Positions 1 through 5,054 of a DNA stretch of 5,073 nucleotides are shown here, piece after piece. The stretch spans positions 1-5,073 of the forward strand of contig CAKRFY010000065.1 in NCBI GenBank assembly GCA_934320895.1, in the 5' to 3' direction. Within the stretch, counting starts at the first letter, position 1. Every line of letters starts with the position of its first letter. The DNA comes from an uncultured Lachnospiraceae bacterium (lineage in GTDB: Bacteria; Bacillota; Clostridia; Lachnospirales; Lachnospiraceae). The translations under genes and the position numbers were made by a program. The notes beneath the pieces were generated by a model, which was given only the letters and a program-made list of their open reading frames with translations, was not told where the DNA came from and did not search any database.

Positions 1-2
1 AT

Positions 3-743
3 AACCTGTTTAATTTCTTTACAAAGGTTACGCCGAAGTTAACAGAAGATTTGAAGAAACCATTTAAGCTTGAGGGTATACAGCGTATAGATGAGACGCC
101 AGTGCATAAAGCAGTAAGAGAGGCGTTTGTTAATCTAATAATTCATGCAGATTATCTCATGGATGCGGGTGTTTTGAAGGTAATCAAGAGGTCGGAAGAA
201 TTTGAATTTACGAATCCGGGAATATTGAAACTGCCGCTAGAGGATATTTACCGTGGAGGCAATTCCAAATCAAGGAATCCGCATATGCAGACAATGCTTA
301 GATTAGTTGGTTTTGGTGATAATGCCGGTTCTGGATTTCCTACAATTCTTGATACATGGGAGAAAGAGGGCTGGGTGAGACCGGAGCTTATGGAGGATAC
401 GAATCTTAATCAGGTGACGCTTGTTTTGAAGATGGTTAAATCTGATAATGAAACATCAGATACAAACCCAGAATCAGCAAAAAAATCAGCGGAATCAGCA
501 GAAAAATCAGCAGAAAAAATAGCAAAATCATCAAATCTTGATGGTTTAAATCTGTCAGATAGACAAAAACAGATTCTTCACAGTATGGATGAAGATATAG
601 AATACAGCACAGAACAGGTGGCAGAAAAAATCGGTTTAAAAGGACCAAGAACACGGCAGTTGTTAAATGAATTAGTTGATATGGAACTATTAACATGTAC
701 AGCTGCAACAAAAAATAGAAGGTACATCAAGCACAAGCGATAG
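3..743 (+). CDS. Schlafen-AlbA_2 / divergent AAA-4 type regulator, C-terminal part (5'-truncated by window edge)
   Basis: The reading frame is already open at base 3, so the true start and the N-terminal domain (normally an AlbA_2 nucleic-acid-binding domain) lie left of the window. The TTG at 51 is internal and has no ribosome binding site. The visible 246 residues show the GHKL-like C-terminal domain (HATPase_c_4 type): an N-box-like REAFVNLIIHADY at about 111-155, an NPG turn at 213-221 followed by a RNP segment, and a GSGFP glycine box at 327-338. Next comes a Ser/Ala/Glu/Lys-rich linker (about 460-530) and a C-terminal winged helix (about 552-740; LSDRQKQIL, then EQVAEKIGL and RTRQLLNELV). 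Such proteins are usually annotated as putative DNA-binding transcriptional regulators or 'RecG-like' ATPases; several occur in defence or mobile regions. Only 30 bp separate it from the next gene on the same strand, so co-transcription is likely. Family assignment is fairly secure; its specific role is unknown. Confidence 0.8.
   Translation, partial: NLFNFFTKVTPKLTEDLKKPFKLEGIQRIDETPVHKAVREAFVNLIIHADYLMDAGVLKVIKRSEEFEFTNPGILKLPLEDIYRGGNSKSRNPHMQTMLRLVGFGDNAGSGFPTILDTWEKEGWVRPELMEDTNLNQVTLVLKMVKSDNETSDTNPESAKKSAESAEKSAEKIAKSSNLDGLNLSDRQKQILHSMDEDIEYSTEQVAEKIGLKGPRTRQLLNELVDMELLTCTAATKNRRYIKHKR
472..511 (+). repeat. Short in-frame repeat coding a Ser-Ala-Glu-Lys linker
   Basis: The heptamer AATCAGC occurs four times, beginning at 472, 484, 493 and 505, at intervals of 12, 9 and 12 bases. 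All copies are in the same codon phase, giving SAKKSAESAEKSAEK. It forms a charged, probably helical linker between the GHKL-like domain and the winged helix. Because the intervals are multiples of three, slippage would change linker length without a frameshift. Confidence 0.6.
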
Positions 744-760
744 TCTTATATTTGAATAAA

Positions 761-766
761 GGGCGG
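761..766 (+). promoter_or_regulatory. Ribosome binding site for the PLD-like gene
   Basis: GGGCGG lies 7 bases before the ATG at 774. It is a modest Shine-Dalgarno match but the best in the 30-bp gap after the upstream stop codon. It supports ATG 774 as the start. An out-of-frame ATG at 767 stops after four codons and is not a competing start. No convincing promoter is visible in this gap, which argues for read-through from the upstream gene. Confidence 0.55.
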
Positions 767-773
767 ATGATTT

Positions 774-2393
774 ATGTATAGGGGAAAAGGGATAAATGAA
801 AATATTTCAACAGAATATTTGCTTAGGGAATATGATGAATTGATTTCCAGCAAGAGTCTGGGAGATTATAATTGTTGTGAAATGATATCTATCTTTTTTT
901 GGAATAAAAAGCAGAAATCGACCAGTAATATATATACGATTTTTACATTTGAAGAGAGAATATCCGTAGTTGAAAAGTCTGAAAATTTATTTGAGAAATT
1001 AGAGAGAATTACAGATGAATATTCACTGGGAATACAAAGAAAGATTTTTGAAGTATCGAAAATCAGAGACATTTTCAAAATGCTTTGTACAAGCAGAGAA
1101 AAGCAAAGGATAGATATAGGCGATGGAGATTTACAAGTTGGTCATCTGGAAGGAATTACCAAGGTATTTATACAACAGGACAGTACAATAGAAATACTAC
1201 TGAATAAGATATTGAAAAACAACTTTAGAAACGGAAGCTATGTTTTAGAATTCTTTGATATAGATAAGACAGTTTTGAAGATATGGACGCCGAGGGAACT
1301 GGAAAAACTGACAGAAAAAATACACAGTGTGCTCCCGATTGATCTTTTCTCTGTTTCAGATCGCATTGGGAATTTTGTGTTTCAGTTTCCTTCTCTAAAT
1401 GTAAGTTCATCCTATTCGACAAATGAAACGGAAAGTGAACTTACATATCAAGTTTCGTTTTGTAAAGAATGTGAAAAAGATGATGAGTTTATGCTGTTAT
1501 CGGAAGGTAATACAGATAATTCAGTTGTTGCGTTTGGTACGAAGATATTTACTAGGGATGGTTGTAATGTAACATTTACAGTTGGGGATGCTTCACGTAT
1601 TTGTAAGACTACAGTAATTGATTTGAAGCGGCAGTTGATATTGTCACGCCAGGATACAAGTTTCATGAGGGAAATTTCAACTATAATGGAAATGGGGGCG
1701 CAGTATGGGAAACAGCGTTTGATATATGATGAAAATGGTTCTCTTGTAAGTACTCTTGAGCCAGTGTGTGCAGAAGACATTTGTGTAGGTCCGCCAATCT
1801 ATCGTATGCGCGATGATTATATCAGGAACCGTCAATATGACAGGCGAGTAGAAGAATTATATGTAAGGGCTGAGTTTAGGCGGTATGGAAGAAATATACA
1901 GGCGAATAAAGCAGTAGCAGATGTGATTGCGTTAATGAATCGTGTAACGATTGGAAATGTATATTTATGGGATCCGTATTTGACAGTCGAGGATCTTTTA
2001 CATACGTGGTATTTTACGACAAGCATGAATGTAAAACTTTATGCGATTACTTCTGGAGAGATAGCTGAAAAGAGTAAGATGAGTGTACATGCATGGATAA
2101 GTGAACAGCAGAAAATCATGGATAAGCGCAGTAATCATTATGGAATACATGCAGAGCTTAGGTGTCAGTGGGCGGATTATGGGTACAGCTTTCATGATCG
2201 CTTCCTTATGAATGTGAGAAAAGATGAGGATAGACCACAGGTCTGGTCACTTGGTACATCAATAAATAGTCTCGGGAAAAAGCATCATATCATACAAAGC
2301 GTGGAACACCCACAGATGTTAGTAGATGTCTTTGAGGAACTTTGGGAAGAGTTAAGTGATCCGGAATGTCTTGTATGGAAGAGGGGAATGTAA
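774..2393 (+). CDS. Protein with C-terminal phospholipase-D-like domain, possibly VPA1262-related
   Basis: This is a 539-residue soluble protein with no signal peptide or membrane segment. Residues 1 to about 370 match no family I can name with confidence; a lone CxxC (C230, C233) is present. The C-terminal third resembles a variant phospholipase-D fold. A hydrophobic strand leads into W399-D400-P401-Y402-L403, then a helix and a second strand (VKLYAITS), then H474-D475-R476 followed by hydrophobic FLM, and finally G494-T495-S496-I497-N498 continuing SLGKKHH. Canonical PLD enzymes carry HxKxxxxD and GSxN. Here the motif-1 lysine is arginine and there is no aspartate at +7, so the site may bind a ligand or nucleic acid, or use altered chemistry, rather than act as a standard phosphodiesterase. 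HDR variants are known in MIT_C-type and some defence-associated PLD-like domains. I recall similar C-termini in proteins named VPA1262 family, but this is memory, not a search. It sits 30 bp after the GHKL-like regulator, and its TAA overlaps the next start codon, so the products probably act together. A defence role is inference. Confidence 0.75.
   Translation: MYRGKGINENISTEYLLREYDELISSKSLGDYNCCEMISIFFWNKKQKSTSNIYTIFTFEERISVVEKSENLFEKLERITDEYSLGIQRKIFEVSKIRDIFKMLCTSREKQRIDIGDGDLQVGHLEGITKVFIQQDSTIEILLNKILKNNFRNGSYVLEFFDIDKTVLKIWTPRELEKLTEKIHSVLPIDLFSVSDRIGNFVFQFPSLNVSSSYSTNETESELTYQVSFCKECEKDDEFMLLSEGNTDNSVVAFGTKIFTRDGCNVTFTVGDASRICKTTVIDLKRQLILSRQDTSFMREISTIMEMGAQYGKQRLIYDENGSLVSTLEPVCAEDICVGPPIYRMRDDYIRNRQYDRRVEELYVRAEFRRYGRNIQANKAVADVIALMNRVTIGNVYLWDPYLTVEDLLHTWYFTTSMNVKLYAITSGEIAEKSKMSVHAWISEQQKIMDKRSNHYGIHAELRCQWADYGYSFHDRFLMNVRKDEDRPQVWSLGTSINSLGKKHHIIQSVEHPQMLVDVFEELWEELSDPECLVWKRGM
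2381..2386 (+). promoter_or_regulatory. Ribosome binding site deciding the start of the 371-residue partner gene
   Basis: GAGGGG lies 6 bases before the ATG at 2393, inside the last codons of the upstream gene. Two in-frame upstream ATGs at 2366 and 2375 lack a comparable site, so 2393 is preferred. The ATG shares its A with the upstream TAA (TAATG), the classical arrangement for termination-reinitiation coupling and near-stoichiometric production of the two proteins. Confidence 0.75.
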
Positions 2394-3508
2394 TGGTGGA
2401 AAACGAAATCAAGAAAGATGTTTGGGGAGCAATTAATACCTTGAGATTCAATACAAAAATAGCAGAAAATGCAGAAAGAGCAGATCGTATGTTTTTTGAG
2501 CGTTTGCAAGAAGGATTGAAAAGCGGAGACGTAGATAAGATATATGAATTTATTGAGGCATATGAAAGAGGAAGGGGGTTGAATTCTGATCCGTTTGTTC
2601 GTAAGTTGTTTCAGAAGGCATATGATGAGGATGCAAAACGGTTGTGTAGGATATTAGCGGAAGGAGATAGCATTATTGATTATTGGGGGAATCTTTCCTC
2701 AAATTGTGAGACATATATGATTGTCGCATTTACAAAGATGGATGTAGAGTATCCATGTTTTTATTATGAGTGTGCCAGAATTTTGCTTAAGAGGTTGCAA
2801 GAGGATTTACTGTGTCAAGAGGGGATTATTGCGGCGGTTAAGAAATTATCAAATATTGATTTAAAACTCTGGAAGAGATGGATTCAAAAGAATGAAAGCA
2901 ATTCCTGTTGGCAGAAGCTGCTTTTTACTGTCCTTTCACAGGTTGATAAAAACGCATTGGAGATCTTTGCACAAACAATTCATTTGGATATGCCAATACA
3001 AGATTACAAACCAGATATTCTATTGACTGAGTTTGAAAGGCTGCCAGATTCATCAAAAAATTATATTTTAGTTCATGTAAGCGGCATAATCATAGATCGA
3101 TGGAATGATTTGATTGAGAAAAAGAAAAAGGCATTTGTTACAATGAATAAACCATTGTTTACAGGATACATCAATTTGATATTAAATTCGCTTCAGGAAT
3201 TATTGCAGGATAAAGAAAAATGGAAGACAGCTTTTTGGAAGCAGGCTGAAATACTGGAGGAAGATATGTATCGCTGGTACGCCAGTGAGATAAATATAGA
3301 GAGCATTTTCTTTTATGATGTAACGCAATTATATTATATTCTTATTGTAGGGCAAGAATGTCAGCTTATTGAAATTGATGAAGTAATAAGTAATTGTATG
3401 CAAAAAGTAAAGATGGTTATTGAGTGGTATGATTATTTTTGGCGTGAATGTGAAGGGCAAAAGGCTGATTTAGAGAAACGTTTAAGAGATAATTCAATAT
3501 TGAAGTAA
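2393..3508 (+). CDS. Uncharacterised helical protein coupled to the PLD-like protein
   Basis: I do not recognise the family. From ATG 2393 it is 371 residues; starting at ATG 2366 would add 9 residues, but the ribosome binding site favours 2393. The sequence alternates charged and hydrophobic residues with few glycines or prolines, is rich in Lys, Glu, Trp and Tyr, and looks almost wholly alpha-helical and cytoplasmic. The N-terminal part (ERADRMFFERLQEGLKSGDV and following) reads as amphipathic helices; the C-terminal part has WYDYFWRE and ends in a Lys/Arg-rich helix. No nucleotide-binding loop, nuclease, protease or helix-turn-helix motif is visible. The one-base overlap with the PLD-like gene implies a dedicated partner, for example a sensor, adaptor, scaffold or neutralising subunit; which of these cannot be said. 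It ends the operon: the next genes are on the opposite strand and a strong hairpin follows about 50 bp downstream. Confidence 0.75.
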   Translation: MVENEIKKDVWGAINTLRFNTKIAENAERADRMFFERLQEGLKSGDVDKIYEFIEAYERGRGLNSDPFVRKLFQKAYDEDAKRLCRILAEGDSIIDYWGNLSSNCETYMIVAFTKMDVEYPCFYYECARILLKRLQEDLLCQEGIIAAVKKLSNIDLKLWKRWIQKNESNSCWQKLLFTVLSQVDKNALEIFAQTIHLDMPIQDYKPDILLTEFERLPDSSKNYILVHVSGIIIDRWNDLIEKKKKAFVTMNKPLFTGYINLILNSLQELLQDKEKWKTAFWKQAEILEEDMYRWYASEINIESIFFYDVTQLYYILIVGQECQLIEIDEVISNCMQKVKMVIEWYDYFWRECEGQKADLEKRLRDNSILK

Positions 3509-3560
3509 TGAACGGGGTTTTAGCCAAAGTCGGCAAATTACCATTGTAGGGAAAACAGCA

Positions 3561-3583
3561 AACCACCGGCTCAGCCGGTGGTT
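3561..3583. terminator. Perfect 10-bp GC-rich hairpin between convergent genes
   Basis: AACCACCGGC (3561-3570) and GCCGGTGGTT (3574-3583) are exact reverse complements around a 3-base loop. The hairpin lies between the + strand operon ending at 3508 and the - strand gene ending at 3637. Read on the minus strand it is followed by TTTGCTGTTTT, a fair U-rich tail; on the plus strand the tail (GTGATCTATAG) is poor. It is best read as a terminator for the minus-strand operon, perhaps partly bidirectional. Such hairpins also resemble REP-like or IS200/IS605-end elements, but no transposase is present here. Confidence 0.5.
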
Positions 3584-3599
3584 GTGATCTATAGTTGAA

Positions 3600-3624
3600 A
3601 TTCCAATTAATTCACTAATGGAAT
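3600..3624. repeat. AU-rich imperfect inverted repeat downstream of the minus-strand operon
   Basis: ATTCCA, a one-base bulge and TTA on the left pair with TAATGGAAT on the right around a 6-base loop. It begins just past the stop codon of the minus-strand gene (stop at 3637-3639). It may act with the GC-rich hairpin next to it in ending or stabilising that transcript. It is AU-rich and could be chance. Confidence 0.3.
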
Positions 3625-3636
3625 AACTCTTTTGGT

Positions 3637-3888
3637 TCAGTTAAACCAATTCATCGCATCCACATAATCTTGCAAGCCATTTTCCTTTAGTGCAAGCTTG
3701 GCATAAGTAAGTGGTGTTTCCTCCGCCAACCAATACAGATATACAATGTCATTTGGGTCATAAAAGATTACTTTGGAATTACATTCCTTACAACGGATAA
3801 CAAGAATGGAGTTCTTGCCGGTATTAACAATGATGGAGTCTGTAGCAGGCTCATACATACCGAATTGGAAATTAAGATTGTTATTCAT
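3637..3888 (-). CDS. Small CxxC-containing protein, possibly DUF6061-like
   Basis: This is an 83-residue protein starting at ATG 3888. An in-frame extension to 3921 exists, but a strong GGAAGGAG site 6 bases before ATG 3888 decides the start. It begins with Asn-rich MNNNLNFQFG, then alternating strand-like segments (DSIIVNTG, ILVIRC), a CKEC pair (C33, C36), and a C-terminal helical part containing LYWLAEETPLTYAKLAL and ending MNWFN. The length and the 'PL-x-YA-x-L' C-terminal pattern recall small Bacillota mobile-element proteins of the DUF6061 type; this is recognition from memory and uncertain. Two cysteines alone are not a zinc site unless it dimerises. Its start overlaps by 8 bases the end of the broken MobC-like gene, so it was probably co-translated with it as part of an accessory mobilisation operon. 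Function unknown. Confidence 0.65.
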   Translation of the reverse strand: MNNNLNFQFGMYEPATDSIIVNTGKNSILVIRCKECNSKVIFYDPNDIVYLYWLAEETPLTYAKLALKENGLQDYVDAMNWFN

Positions 3889-4252
3889 GATGATCTCCTT
3901 CCCACAGATATTTTGCACCATCCAGCAGATCGATAATAGCAGAAAGCATATTGGTATATTCGGTCTGTAATTCCTTAATTGCTTCCGAGGAAGGAAGTGT
4001 ATCAGGAATGCTGCCAGCTATTGTAAATGCCTTCTGCATTTCAAGTAATTGTAGATAAAATGCATTCACAGTTTGCACCAGGGGATATATGGTTTATTTC
4101 TTGCCAACAACACAGATGTGGTTGTAGATGCAGGAACGGACAAAGTAATCTTTTTTCATCATTCCGCTAGCAAGAATTCGGGCTTCGATTTGTTTACGTT
4201 CAGCGTCAGGAATTCTAAAGCTGATAGTTGGATTTTTATGTTGATTGCTCAT
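3881..4252 (-). pseudogene. MobC-like ribbon-helix-helix mobilisation protein, split by an in-frame TAA
   Basis: The frame starting at ATG 4252 gives 52 residues: strand (NPTISFRI), helix (DAERKQIEARI), turn ASG and a second helix (KKDYFVRSCIYNHICVVG), typical of ribbon-helix-helix MobC/relaxosome accessory proteins that help a relaxase at oriT. TAA at 4096-4094 ends it right after VVGKK. The same frame stays open after the stop (TIYPLV, then a GTG at 4078) for about 70 codons: a helical segment with KELQTEYTNMLSAIIDLLDG and AKYLW, stopping at 3881. Family members as I know them run about 110-125 residues with such a C-terminal helical region, so one nonsense change (for example GAA to TAA) in a 123-codon gene is the simplest reading. 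The downstream half has no good ribosome binding site at GTG 4078, so it may be silent or made only by readthrough or reinitiation. Alternative: two real small genes at 4252-4094 and 4078-3881. No relaxase lies beside it. Confidence 0.65.
3895..3902 (-). promoter_or_regulatory. Ribosome binding site for the 83-residue protein
   Basis: On the minus strand GGAAGGAG precedes ATG 3888 with a 6-base spacer. It lies inside the end of the upstream MobC-like reading frame. It is why 3888 is chosen over the in-frame upstream codon at 3921. Confidence 0.75.
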
Positions 4253-4259
4253 GGTAATG

Positions 4260-4266
4260 CTCCTTT
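4260..4266 (-). promoter_or_regulatory. Ribosome binding site for the MobC-like gene
   Basis: On the minus strand AAAGGAG lies 7 bases before ATG 4252. It rules out the longer in-frame start at 4324, whose extra residues (MNKFLWLSGYLF and following) would run through this site and do not look like the family. Confidence 0.75.
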
Positions 4267-4344
4267 CGTTTTGGTGTGGCAGCAGGCGGAATAGATAACC
4301 TGACAGCCACAGGAATTTATTCATTGTGAGTAATAAAAAAGTAG

Positions 4345-4353
4345 ATTATATCA
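4345..4353 (-). promoter_or_regulatory. Candidate extended -10 promoter for the minus-strand mobilisation operon
   Basis: The minus strand reads TGATATAAT, a perfect TATAAT with the upstream TGn of an extended -10 element. The -35 position (17-bp spacing) is poor. Transcription would begin near 4338, giving a leader of about 85 bases before ATG 4252. A short inverted repeat CCGAT/ATCGG (4356-4360 and 4369-4373) sits just upstream, where an autoregulating ribbon-helix-helix protein could bind; that role is a guess. Confidence 0.45.
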
Positions 4354-4452
4354 AGCCGATGGAAAATTATCGGTGTAGATACTGCAACTAATTTGCTACT
4401 AAAAGTATTAAAAACGATGTGAAAAGAGCGATATTTTGCGAAATAGAAGTGC

Positions 4453-4481
4453 CATAAATGCAGGAAATATCAGCATTTATG
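4453..4481. repeat. 9-bp perfect inverted repeat
   Basis: CATAAATGC (4453-4461) and GCATTTATG (4473-4481) are exact reverse complements around an 11-base loop. Neither strand has a T-run after it, so it is not an ordinary terminator. It could be a protein-binding site (recombinase or repressor) or a remnant of an element end. Confidence 0.45.
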
Positions 4482-4526
4482 AGTTGCCGATAAAAACCTC
4501 GGGAAGAGTTTGAATAACGGACATTT

Positions 4527-4570
4527 GAGTCACAAATCCTTATTTTACTGGGATTGTGGCTCTTTTATTT
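4527..4570 (+). terminator. Strong rho-independent terminator, + strand
   Basis: The left arm GAGTCACAAATCC (4527-4539) pairs with GGATTGTGGCTC (4551-4562), giving about 12 pairs including one G-U and one bulged A, around a loop of about 11 bases. It is followed at once by TTTTATTT. The orientation is clearly plus. No + strand gene ends nearby: the closest is at 3508 on the other side of minus-strand genes. It is therefore either an orphan left when an upstream gene was lost or an insulator ahead of the toxin promoter. Confidence 0.7.
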
Positions 4571-4576
4571 TGCTTC

Positions 4577-4597
4577 GTGATGTTAATGTGATGTTAA
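4577..4597 (+). repeat. Tandem 10-bp direct repeat
   Basis: GTGATGTTAA occurs at 4577-4586 and again at 4588-4597, one base apart (11-bp period, about one helical turn). A partial TGATGT follows at 4601. The spacing suits cooperative binding by a dimer or tandem protein such as an integrase arm-binding domain or a repressor. Confidence 0.5.
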
Positions 4598-4663
4598 GAA
4601 TGATGTACCATTACTTTTCCTACTCAAAATGAGCATTATTCTCGTGATGTGCAGCTTCCTGTA

Positions 4664-4719
4664 AAAGCGTAATCGAAAACAGTTGCAAATTGAAAGTGCA
4701 ATCGAATATAGTTGCAAAT
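4664..4719 (+). repeat. Pair of about 27-bp direct repeats upstream of the toxin promoter
   Basis: Bases 4664-4690 and 4693-4719 match at 23 of 27 positions, with a 29-bp period. The core AATCGAA-N4-GTTGCAAAT is the most conserved part (18 of 20). TTGCA and TGCAA also form an inverted pair across the junction (4683-4687, 4697-4701). The array ends 23 bp before the -35 element at 4743, so it could bind a regulator of the toxin promoter or be recombinase sites. Confidence 0.6.
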
Positions 4720-4742
4720 AGAGTGATAAAATGTGAATTACA

Positions 4743-4771
4743 TTGAAATTGGTGTCTGAATATGATAGAAT
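4743..4771 (+). promoter_or_regulatory. Sigma-A promoter for the holin-like toxin gene
   Basis: TTGAAA (4743-4748), a 17-bp spacer and TAGAAT (4766-4771), preceded by TGA as an extended -10 element. Transcription would begin near 4778, about 80 bases before the toxin ATG. This is the best promoter match I see in the window. Confidence 0.7.
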
Positions 4772-4777
4772 TTGTCA

Positions 4778-4858
4778 CATAGAACCAACGACAGGGGTGG
4801 TAGCCTCCCGAGCCAATGAAACGGTTTACCGGAATACATAGGAAGGGAGGTGGCGCCG
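4778..4858 (+). promoter_or_regulatory. Toxin mRNA leader with self-sequestered ribosome binding site
   Basis: GCCTCCC at 4803-4809 can pair over seven positions (last pair G-U) with GGGAGGT at 4845-4851, which is the Shine-Dalgarno region of the gene at 4859. A small CGG/CCG hairpin (about 4822-4831) lies between them. This would hide the ribosome binding site in the full-length transcript, as known for type I toxin mRNAs that need processing or are held off by an antisense RNA. The pairing is visible; the regulatory role is inferred. Confidence 0.55.
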
Positions 4859-4975
4859 ATGACAGCTTATGAGATCATTTCGATTTTCATTGGGATATTG
4901 GCTTTGCTGATGTCCTTTGGCAGCTTGATATTAGCGTTGCTTGCATTTCTCGACAAGAGAAACAAGCGCAAATAA
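4859..4975 (+). CDS. Holin-like toxin peptide (type I toxin-like), 38 residues
   Basis: A 38-residue peptide begins MTAYEIISIFIG, has one hydrophobic membrane-spanning segment (about residues 6-31) and ends with the basic tail DKRNKRK. The MTxYE start, a GSLI-like motif in the membrane segment and the short charged tail match the 'putative holin-like toxin' (Hol_Tox) peptides of Bacillota, related in style to TxpA/Fst-type type I toxins that insert in the cell membrane. The start is fixed by GGGAGG 8 bases upstream of the ATG. It has its own promoter (4743-4771) and a leader able to hide its ribosome binding site. An antisense RNA antitoxin would be expected from the opposite strand, but I see no convincing minus-strand promoter within the window. 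Family call is good; toxicity is untested here. Confidence 0.8.
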   Translation: MTAYEIISIFIGILALLMSFGSLILALLAFLDKRNKRK

Positions 4976-4978
4976 AAA

Positions 4979-5004
4979 TGCCTACTCTGTCGCAACCGAG
5001 GGCA
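4979..5004 (+). terminator. Weak hairpin after the toxin gene
   Basis: TGCC, a two-base bulge and CTC pair with GAG-GGCA around a 10-base loop, four bases after the toxin stop codon. A T-rich run only begins about 15 bases further on, so terminator function is uncertain. In type I systems this 3' part often overlaps the antitoxin RNA, so the hairpin may instead be a contact site for an antisense RNA. Confidence 0.3.
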
Positions 5005-5054
5005 CTGAAAAACATACCATTTTTGTTTTGATTTTTAGAAAAGAAAAAATCCAT

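Larger units (their letters stand above)
4253..4858. other. 606-bp gene-free but signal-rich region
   Basis: No reading frame here has a ribosome binding site and family-like composition. The stretch holds, from left to right, the minus-strand promoter, a 9-bp inverted repeat, a + strand terminator, two sets of direct repeats, and the + strand promoter and leader of the small toxin gene. This density of short repeats fits the attachment or control end of an integrative element, but I cannot identify an att core or an integrase gene. Confidence 0.5.

Noticed and set aside
472..511. AATCAGC repeats considered as a possible CRISPR-like or regulatory array.
   Set aside because: The units are far too short, lack spacers, and lie in frame in a coding linker.
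436..711. Minus-strand hydrophobic open frame of 91 codons inside the first gene, which could be mistaken for a membrane protein.
   Set aside because: It is the complement of the Ser/Ala/Glu/Lys linker and winged-helix codons; the hydrophobicity comes from reading A-rich codons backwards, and it has no start signal.
3773..3970. Plus-strand open frame of 65 codons opposite the 83-residue gene.
   Set aside because: It lies antisense to two minus-strand frames with good translation signals and has no ribosome binding site.
4073..4294. Plus-strand open frame of 73 codons opposite the MobC-like gene.
   Set aside because: It is antisense to a recognisable ribbon-helix-helix gene, lacks a ribosome binding site and shows no family features.
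4620..4800. Stop-free minus-strand stretch ending in a plausible-looking peptide tail (LLQEAAHHENNAHFE) with a possible GTG start near 4775.
   Set aside because: There is no ribosome binding site. The frame runs across the toxin promoter and the direct repeats and continues open into the toxin leader, and most of its residues are low-complexity Phe/Thr/Asn. It could be a C-terminal gene remnant but cannot be supported.
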